Shown in pieces: positions 58,203 to 64,000 of a stretch of DNA of 64,000 bases. Position 1 is the stretch's first letter, and every line of letters starts with the position of its first letter. The position numbers and the translations under genes were made by a program. Under the pieces are notes generated by a model. That model saw nothing but the letters and a program-made list of their open reading frames with translations, was not told the origin of the DNA and did not search any database. This stretch comes from Bacteroidaceae bacterium (GTDB lineage Bacteria; Bacteroidota; Bacteroidia; Bacteroidales; Bacteroidaceae): the NCBI GenBank assembly GCA_017647225.1, contig JAGCLA010000051.1:62001-126000 (forward strand), in the 5' to 3' direction.

Positions 58203-59660
58203 TTAGAATAGGAAACCTGTGTTTATATAGAAAGCACCATTACCGTCCTGATTCTTTATATATTGGTTTTTGCTGAACTTGCTTACCGGCAAGCCATATT
58301 CAAATGCAACAATAAAGTTCTGGTTCATGATGAAGCGCAAGCCACCACCTACGGTTATATGAGGACGGTCCGATTCGGCATTGCCCGACAAAGCCATATA
58401 TGCATTATACTCATCACGATACTGTTCTTCGCCACGGAATGACATATCATAATTTCTTGTCACCATTGTACCGTCGCTGAATACGTTCAAGCCGAATGCG
58501 ATATTCTGTTTCCAGAGTGTGAAGTTCACGAAACGCCAACGCAATTCAACGTTGTATGTTGCCATATCAAGACCCTGCACGCGGTTACGCATCAAGCCAC
58601 GTACAGTGCGATAACCACCCATACCGTCGCGGTCGTAATTAGAGCCCATAACGGTAATATATGGCAATACATAGTATGGCGCACTCTTTCCGAATGTACC
58701 TTCATAGTTCAGACGGTATGCGAATGTCAGGACATCGTTCTTCACAATAGGTACATAGTGGCGGAATGTTGCCGAATAACGGTAGTAAGGATTTGTTGTT
58801 CCCAACCATTTAGGAGCTACGGTAACGTGAGCCTCAGCCCATATACCCTTAGATGGAGCAGCCTCCTTGTCGCGTGTATCGAACAACAAGCCCAATCGCA
58901 AAGTACTGTTAAGACCACCCCACGCCTCGTTTTCAGGAATTATACCCCATCTGCGATATAAATCAAAAATGGTTGGGTTATACTCTCGATTCAATGCATT
59001 TGCTGAATTATCAGGATTTCCGGGATATTTTTTCTCATCATCCTTACCTTTATTTATCTTTTTAATATTAAGTGCCTGCTGTCCATTATATCCCTGCTGC
59101 ATATAGCTGAGATGATAACCGGCTTCCCAAAAGAATTTGTTTTTCCAAATGTTACCGGTAAAGTCGGTCTTAAAAAGTACAGCCAAACGATTAAGACGAT
59201 ACTTTGGAGTATAGATATAATTGGCGTTTTTCTTGTCCTTACCCAAAGCAACCTGCTGATGATCGTAATAGGACATATATCCGTTGAAGCCGTAGAAGTC
59301 CATAGCCTTGTCGTTAGTGAGGGTAAAGGTCGATGACCAACGCACACCCGGTATCAAGAACTTGTTGTCATACGACACCACGAACAACTGCGAGCCCTTT
59401 GTAAAGAAAGAAGCCTCGAAATACCATTTCTGACGAGGGTTCGGGTAGGTTGAACCATCGCCAAAGTCAAATATATTTAACAAAGCACCAAGCTGGAAAC
59501 CTTTGTCTGCATCAAAAGCAACAGCAGGAAGAGGGCCGAAATTATATCCGGTTTTAATAATCTCCTTTTTTGTATTTTTCTTTTCTGTATCATTTTCTTG
59601 CGCAAAACCATTAGAGAATAAAGCGACAGACAACAACAAAAATAGATATCTCAATTTCAT
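58203..59660 (-). CDS. Omp85/BamA-like outer-membrane barrel protein
   Basis: A 485-residue protein with a signal peptide (RYLFLLLSVALFSNGFAQ). The barrel has no POTRA repeats of usual length. GPLPAVAFDADKGFQLGALLNIFDFG and the late GGGLRFIMNQNFIVAFEYGLPVS resemble the short BamA/TamA-like surface-antigen family of Bacteroidota, and the C-terminus ends in Phe (YINTGFLF). The function is unknown; it is 10 bp behind a PlsC-type acyltransferase gene, in an envelope-themed run. Confidence 0.82.
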   Translation of the reverse strand: MKLRYLFLLLSVALFSNGFAQENDTEKKNTKKEIIKTGYNFGPLPAVAFDADKGFQLGALLNIFDFGDGSTYPNPRQKWYFEASFFTKGSQLFVVSYDNKFLIPGVRWSSTFTLTNDKAMDFYGFNGYMSYYDHQQVALGKDKKNANYIYTPKYRLNRLAVLFKTDFTGNIWKNKFFWEAGYHLSYMQQGYNGQQALNIKKINKGKDDEKKYPGNPDNSANALNREYNPTIFDLYRRWGIIPENEAWGGLNSTLRLGLLFDTRDKEAAPSKGIWAEAHVTVAPKWLGTTNPYYRYSATFRHYVPIVKNDVLTFAYRLNYEGTFGKSAPYYVLPYITVMGSNYDRDGMGGYRTVRGLMRNRVQGLDMATYNVELRWRFVNFTLWKQNIAFGLNVFSDGTMVTRNYDMSFRGEEQYRDEYNAYMALSGNAESDRPHITVGGGLRFIMNQNFIVAFEYGLPVSKFSKNQYIKNQDGNGAFYINTGFLF

Positions 59661-59670
59661 ATTGTAAGAT

Positions 59671-60999
59671 TTAATTAAACAATAGAGTTATAATCTCCTG
59701 ATATATGGTCTTTAGTTCTTTGTTACTACTCAATCTGCAGTTAGACACAAGCATGCGCACCGACTTGAACACATCGTGCAGTACCATAGGAGCCGGCACG
59801 AGCAATACCACAACCAATGAAGCCCATTGCCATGGAAGCAGACAATATGCAATTACTGCATATATAATCAGCAACAAAGGCCACAGAAGAAGATTCATAA
59901 GGAAACGTACCGAGTTGCGGAAAGCCTGGTCCTTGAACTTCTTGAATATCGTATGGTTAATGAGATTCAACGGTGCAACGAACAATGAAAGCGGCAAAGA
60001 ATAAGGAACAGCAACAATCAAAAGCAAGATTCTCCACAAACGTGATATGAAAGAGCGTTTAATTGCGACTGACTTAAGGCTGATATGCTTAGCCTTGCGC
60101 ATCTTTGAGGCCTTATTACCCAAAGCAAACAATTTTTCTGCAACTTCGGGTTTTTCGTTCTTGATATCGTCAATCTGCTTGACAGTAGCCTTATTTGCCA
60201 AGAACCAAGCTCTACCACCCTTCAACGAAGGATTTCCGCTATCTTTTTTAACGTTCTCGACCTGCTGTGTTAATGCTGCAGCGCAGATTTCGTATGTAGC
60301 CTCATAGTTCTCGTCGTTAGGGATATAGAACAATGTATCTTTCATACGTTTGTCAAGATCTGCTCTCATTATGTTCATCAACTCTGCATTTGTCTTTTCA
60401 GAGTTATCGGCGAGATATTCAGCCACATTCATCGGCTCACCTATCTGCACGCGGGCAGAGGCACGATAACGCCAGAAACTGCCATATCGTATTCCAACAG
60501 GAACAATATACAAAGGCATTTCACCCATAAGTTCCTGAGCCTGCAATGCTATGCGGAAAACACCTTTAGAGATAGGCTGTAAAGAGTATTTTGTCTGATG
60601 TGTACCTTCGGGGAATATACAGAACGGCACTTTATCCTTTAGCACCTCTGTAGCAGCCTCAATGGTCTTATTGTTCTTCTTGACCTCGTCAAAACCGTCA
60701 CGCATACGCATGATAGGCATCATTTTGAAAAAGCGGAATATCTTGGCAAGCTTTGGATTCTTGAAAATATCGGCACGTGCCACAAACACTTTGGGTTTGC
60801 GGTCCATAGCCAATATGACCAATGCGTCCATAAGTGTACCGGTGTGGTTAGGAGCATATATCACGGCACCGTCAGTGGGTACACGATCCTTGCCTACATA
60901 TTTAATTTTACGATACGACAACTTGATTACAAAGTCCACAAATAGGCGCAACAGATTGTATCGCCAGTCGTAATCCTGTATTTTTCTTCTCTTTGCCAT
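59671..60999 (-). CDS. PlsC-type 1-acyl-glycerol-3-phosphate acyltransferase-like protein
   Basis: A 442-residue protein with an N-terminal acyltransferase domain (about 20-235). It has the motif-I-like APNHTGTLMD (the histidine/aspartate spacing is five, as in some relatives), FPEGTH (motif III) and IVPVGI (motif IV). A helical linker follows, then a C-terminal membrane part with about three helices (about 325-425). Acyl transfer in phospholipid or lipid A assembly is expected, but the extra domain makes the acceptor uncertain. It lies between the BASS transporter (6 bp) and the Omp85-like gene (10 bp). Confidence 0.85.
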   Translation of the reverse strand: MAKRRKIQDYDWRYNLLRLFVDFVIKLSYRKIKYVGKDRVPTDGAVIYAPNHTGTLMDALVILAMDRKPKVFVARADIFKNPKLAKIFRFFKMMPIMRMRDGFDEVKKNNKTIEAATEVLKDKVPFCIFPEGTHQTKYSLQPISKGVFRIALQAQELMGEMPLYIVPVGIRYGSFWRYRASARVQIGEPMNVAEYLADNSEKTNAELMNIMRADLDKRMKDTLFYIPNDENYEATYEICAAALTQQVENVKKDSGNPSLKGGRAWFLANKATVKQIDDIKNEKPEVAEKLFALGNKASKMRKAKHISLKSVAIKRSFISRLWRILLLIVAVPYSLPLSLFVAPLNLINHTIFKKFKDQAFRNSVRFLMNLLLWPLLLIIYAVIAYCLLPWQWASLVVVLLVPAPMVLHDVFKSVRMLVSNCRLSSNKELKTIYQEIITLLFN

Positions 61000-61005
61000 A
61001 GTTTC

Positions 61006-61971
61006 TTATGCTAATGGTGAACGACGGAACAATATAGAAACTGTCAATCCTGAAACAATGTGCCAAATACCCCACAAGGCAGTAACGATTATCATACCAC
61101 CGTTGTTATACCATAGTTCAGGAGCAAAAATTGAGGTATTGAAAAGCAAGGCAAGACCAAGACCCGAGTTCTGGATACCAGTTTCAATAGTCAACGAACG
61201 GCGGTCTCTTACCGGTACTCTCGCAATTTTAGCTACGAAATAACCTGTTCCAAGAGCTGTAGCATTGTGAATTATCACAACAAACAAGGCGCTAAGAATA
61301 CCTGCATATACCTCCCAACGCTGCTCAAAGCTTGATAGTACCTGTGTAGTGGATACGAGCAACATCGCCACAAACAACAATATGGACAAAACGGATGTTA
61401 CTTTTGTAAGTTTCTTTGCCACATTTGGGAAATAGTGCGATACTATAAGACCAAGAATGATAGGGAATCCCAAGATAAGGATTATCTGCGACAACATCTC
61501 GTCAAACGGAATGTCGAGTGTAGGGATATCGTTTCTTATCGAAGCGAAACGGCAATAGTGAGAACCCCAGAACCAGAAATTCAAAGGAGTAATCAACGAT
61601 GCGAACAACGTTGTTACAGCAGTCATAGATACTGACAGTTCGATATTACCTTTAGAGAAAGCCGACAAGAAGTTCGACATGTTACCACCAGGGCAAGATG
61701 CCACCAATATCATACCTATTGCAATCATAGGTGTGATTATCGGGTTCAATGCAATTGCCAGCAAGCATGTCAAAGCAGGCAGAGCAACCCATTGCAACAA
61801 CAAGCCAAGGATAATGGGAACTGGCTTCTTGAAAATGCTCTTAAAAGTCCTTACTTTGATACCGAGTGCCACTCCGAACATCACAAAGGCAAGTATAAAG
61901 TTTACTACCAACATTTCACCTGATCCAAGGTTGATGTTCAATGAGTCCAAATTCAATAAATGTTCTTTCAT
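61006..61971 (-). CDS. BASS-family (bile acid:sodium symporter-like) transporter
   Basis: 321 residues from the ATG at 61971 (MKEHLLNLDSLN); the frame extends 16 residues upstream into the mgtE end, which is less likely. About nine or ten membrane helices and the conserved SCPGGNMSNFLSAFSKGNIELSVSMTAV and TGIQNSGLGLALL mark the family. Members transport bile acids, pantoate, sulphate esters or keto acids with Na. The substrate cannot be told; a bile-acid role must not be assumed from the name. It is in the middle of the ksgA-to-esterase run. Confidence 0.89.
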   Translation of the reverse strand: MKEHLLNLDSLNINLGSGEMLVVNFILAFVMFGVALGIKVRTFKSIFKKPVPIILGLLLQWVALPALTCLLAIALNPIITPMIAIGMILVASCPGGNMSNFLSAFSKGNIELSVSMTAVTTLFASLITPLNFWFWGSHYCRFASIRNDIPTLDIPFDEMLSQIILILGFPIILGLIVSHYFPNVAKKLTKVTSVLSILLFVAMLLVSTTQVLSSFEQRWEVYAGILSALFVVIIHNATALGTGYFVAKIARVPVRDRRSLTIETGIQNSGLGLALLFNTSIFAPELWYNNGGMIIVTALWGIWHIVSGLTVSILFRRSPLA

Positions 61972-62012
61972 AGTAATTATTTTTCGGCCATAGCCATTTG
62001 TATTCAATATAT

Positions 62013-63365
62013 CTAACACATCAGTCGGGTAAGTGCCATTGCTATAATCATATAGAATGTCATACCACTGATATCATTTATAATCTGTATGAACGGGCCT
62101 GTCGCCACCGCAGGGTTGATATCCATTCGTTCAAGCACCATAGGTATCAGTGTGCCGAAGCTCGAAGCAAACAGCACGACAACAAACAGGCTCAACGGCA
62201 CGGCAAGAGTTACCATATCGAGTGCTCCATATACAAAGAAGTTATAGACATAAACCATCAAAGAAAGTATTGTAGCGTTGATTATCGCCACTACCATTTC
62301 TTTTAGTATATGCCTGAAGATGTGATGTGAATCAAGTGAATTATTGGCAAGTCCTTGAACGGCGATAGCCGAAGACTGGGTACCCACATTACCACCCATA
62401 CCGGCAAGCAACGGGATAAAGAGAGCCATTTCGGGATGTGAGCCCAAAGTTGTTTCAAAGCAATTCAGCAACAATGAAGAGCCGATACCTCCCAACATAC
62501 CGATGATAAGCCAAGGCAGACGTGCCTTTGTCTGCACAAAGACGCTGTCGCTTGTCTCGACATCCTGTGTAAGACCGGCAGTCAACTGTTGGTCGTGCTC
62601 TGTCTGTTCACGAACCTCGTCCATGACGTCATCGACAGTGATTTGTCCAACAAGACGGTTGATTTTGTCAACAACAGGAATTGCCACAAGGTTATACTTT
62701 TCAATAAGCAATGTAACTTCATCGATAGGTGTATCTACATCGACACATACAACCTTTGTGTTCATCACATGCTTTACCTTTGACACCGAGGGGCTTGTAA
62801 TCATCTTTGTCAATGGGAAAAGACCGCAAAGACGTTCGTCGTCATCGACCACATATACATAGTATATATCATCGAGTTCCTCGGCCTGTCGGCGCATCTC
62901 CTTAAGACACTCCGGCATACTCCAGTTCTCATTAACGACAACCATCTCGGTACTCATAAGACCACCGGCGGTGTCCTCGTCATATTGCAAAAGATCGACA
63001 ATATCTCCGGCCTGCTCTATATCCTTGATATGCAACAAGACCTCTTCTTGTTTCTCTTCGTCAAGGTCACGGATAATTTCGACGGCGTCGTCGGTGTCCA
63101 TGTAGTTGACAAATCGCTTTGCAATAGCCTCGGAAGGAAGTTCTTCAAGCAATTCATTACGCTCGTCCTCATCCATTTCGATAAGGGCGTCAGCGGCTTT
63201 TTCGTTATCGAGCTGACGATACAGGAAACGTGCCTCTTCTACGTCAAGTTCCTCGCAAATCTCTGCAATGTCGGCAGGGTGCAGCTTTGAGATTTTCTCA
63301 TGCAACAGCACCGAGTCCTTGCGCTCGATAAGTTCCTTTATATAATTGATGAAATCCTTTGTCAT
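62013..63365 (-). CDS. mgtE: MgtE-family magnesium transporter
   Basis: A 450-residue Mg channel with the full domain set. The N-terminal helical Mg-sensing domain (1 to about 130) has repeats such as LHPADIAEICEELD and PSEAIAKRFVNYMD. A CBS pair (about 135-255) follows, then five membrane helices with LIPLLAGMGGNVGTQSSA in the pore region. Cytoplasmic Mg closes the channel in the family. It is 11 bp behind ksgA, a pairing I recall as common in Bacteroidota. Confidence 0.94.
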   Translation of the reverse strand: MTKDFINYIKELIERKDSVLLHEKISKLHPADIAEICEELDVEEARFLYRQLDNEKAADALIEMDEDERNELLEELPSEAIAKRFVNYMDTDDAVEIIRDLDEEKQEEVLLHIKDIEQAGDIVDLLQYDEDTAGGLMSTEMVVVNENWSMPECLKEMRRQAEELDDIYYVYVVDDDERLCGLFPLTKMITSPSVSKVKHVMNTKVVCVDVDTPIDEVTLLIEKYNLVAIPVVDKINRLVGQITVDDVMDEVREQTEHDQQLTAGLTQDVETSDSVFVQTKARLPWLIIGMLGGIGSSLLLNCFETTLGSHPEMALFIPLLAGMGGNVGTQSSAIAVQGLANNSLDSHHIFRHILKEMVVAIINATILSLMVYVYNFFVYGALDMVTLAVPLSLFVVVLFASSFGTLIPMVLERMDINPAVATGPFIQIINDISGMTFYMIIAMALTRLMC

Positions 63366-63376
63366 TCTTTTCTCTT

Positions 63377-64000
63377 TTATACCAGTTCGCTTTCAACTTT
63401 CTTGGTCAACTCAATAAAGTCGTCTATCGACAACTGTTCGGGACGTTTTTCGAGAATAGGGTCATTCAAGAGCGGTGATTCTTTACCTACAATCTGCTGT
63501 ATAGAATTACGCAGTTTCTTTCGGCGTTGGTTGAATGTACCTTTTACAATTTTCTTGAACAGATCCTCGTCACATTCCAAGCACGTTCGCCCATTACGTT
63601 TCATAAGCACAACAGCGCTTTTGACCTTAGGCGGAGGAGAAAAAACATTTTCGTGTACGGTGAACAGATACTCCACATCGTACCACAACTGTATGAGAAT
63701 ACTTAATATACCGTAAGATTTGCTTCCCGGAGAAGCGGCAAGACGCTCGCCCACTTCCTTCTGTATCATACCGCTGCAATAGGGAATATACTCCTTATAA
63801 TCAAGCATCTTGAAGAATATCTGGCTCGATATGTTATAAGGATAGTTACCTATGAGCATGAACTCTTCGCCGCCGAAAAGACGGTCGAGGTGCATTTTAA
63901 GAAAGTCGTCAGGGATAATATTCTCTTCCTTGAGTTCAGGGAGATTCTTACAGAGATAGCTCACCGACTCTTCGTCGATTTCCACAACCTTTATCGGGCG
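63377..64000 (-). CDS. ksgA: 16S rRNA dimethyladenosine transferase, 5' part beyond the window
   Basis: The reading frame is open to the right edge (RPIKVVEIDEESVSYL...), so the N-terminus with SAM-binding motif I lies outside; a GTG at 63985 is internal, not the start. The visible 207 residues include the catalytic NYPYNISSQIFFKM (NLPY-like motif IV), QKEVGERLAASPGSKSYGILSILIQL and the C-terminal helical domain FNQRRKKLRNSI. KsgA dimethylates two adenines near the 3' end of 16S rRNA during small-subunit maturation. Confidence 0.95.
   Translation of the reverse strand, partial: RPIKVVEIDEESVSYLCKNLPELKEENIIPDDFLKMHLDRLFGGEEFMLIGNYPYNISSQIFFKMLDYKEYIPYCSGMIQKEVGERLAASPGSKSYGILSILIQLWYDVEYLFTVHENVFSPPPKVKSAVVLMKRNGRTCLECDEDLFKKIVKGTFNQRRKKLRNSIQQIVGKESPLLNDPILEKRPEQLSIDDFIELTKKVESELV

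Noticed and set aside
61006..61971. Specific bile-acid transporter
   Set aside because: The BASS family carries many organic anions and nothing in the context points to bile acids.

Overview
This window looks like chromosomal DNA of a gut- or oral-type Bacteroidales (Bacteroidota). The evidence is the moderate G+C, the recurring promoter form TTTG-N19/20-TAnnTTTG (clear at 8471-8502, 22520-22551, 33272-33303, 42842-42872 and 51791-51821), many lipoproteins and outer-membrane barrels, DUF2027/Smr, DUF5689 and CotH proteins, a T9SS-like C-terminal tail, a BspA-type leucine-rich repeat protein and a TonB-dependent receptor. There are no rRNA or tRNA genes, CRISPR arrays, insertion sequences or prophage that I can see. 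Most of the window is housekeeping sequence. Coding runs through both edges: a sensor kinase on the left and ksgA on the right.

Layout. 1-3362 (minus): LytTR regulator, purN and a TPR sensor kinase that runs off the left edge. 3611-6861 (plus): ftsE-like ATPase, lysC, lysA. 6926-14078 (minus): a metallophosphoesterase/outer-membrane pair with its own promoter, preceded by a five-gene run DUF2027-Smr, pepT, Wzi-like, small lipoprotein, LolC/E-like permease. 14097-14417 is a non-coding stretch with repeats. 14418-20521 (minus): tightly packed pcrA/uvrD, nspC, queA, LRR protein and small lipoprotein. 20645-22342: sodB facing an endonuclease/exonuclease/phosphatase protein, with a shared terminator.

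22520-31567 (plus) is the best-regulated unit. A promoter, an 18-residue Leu/Ile/Val-rich leader peptide and a terminator/antiterminator pair precede ilvB-ilvN-ilvC-leuA-leuC-leuD-leuB and a DUF1295 membrane protein. This is a classical attenuator placed to sense branched-chain aminoacyl-tRNA. A solitary DNA methyltransferase with different arginine codon use follows, then crcB coupled to a small unknown protein.

33484-40846: a WecG/TagA glycosyltransferase and an ECF sigma factor (plus) converge on a minus-strand unit of TonB-dependent receptor, DUF5689 lipoprotein, multi-domain lipoprotein and fabG. That unit's promoter carries a 20-bp palindrome where the -33 element should be. 40957-41165 holds a 14-bp tandem repeat, a possible gene relic and a 25-bp perfect terminator shared with pyrG. 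41179-51658 (mostly minus): pyrG, maf, an unknown membrane protein, a large secreted CotH/lectin protein, groES-groEL and a Ca/Na antiporter, with a small plus-strand HTH gene. 51879-56805: a Stealth phosphotransferase, GT4 and GT32 glycosyltransferases and a DUF349 protein. 56957-64000 (minus): ksgA, mgtE, BASS transporter, PlsC-type acyltransferase, Omp85-like barrel and a secreted esterase, closely packed and probably one transcript.

I did not find a clear new defence or mobile system. The most interesting items are the ilv-leu attenuator, the palindromic receptor promoter, the solitary methyltransferase, the crcB-coupled small protein and the remodelled pyrG downstream region.
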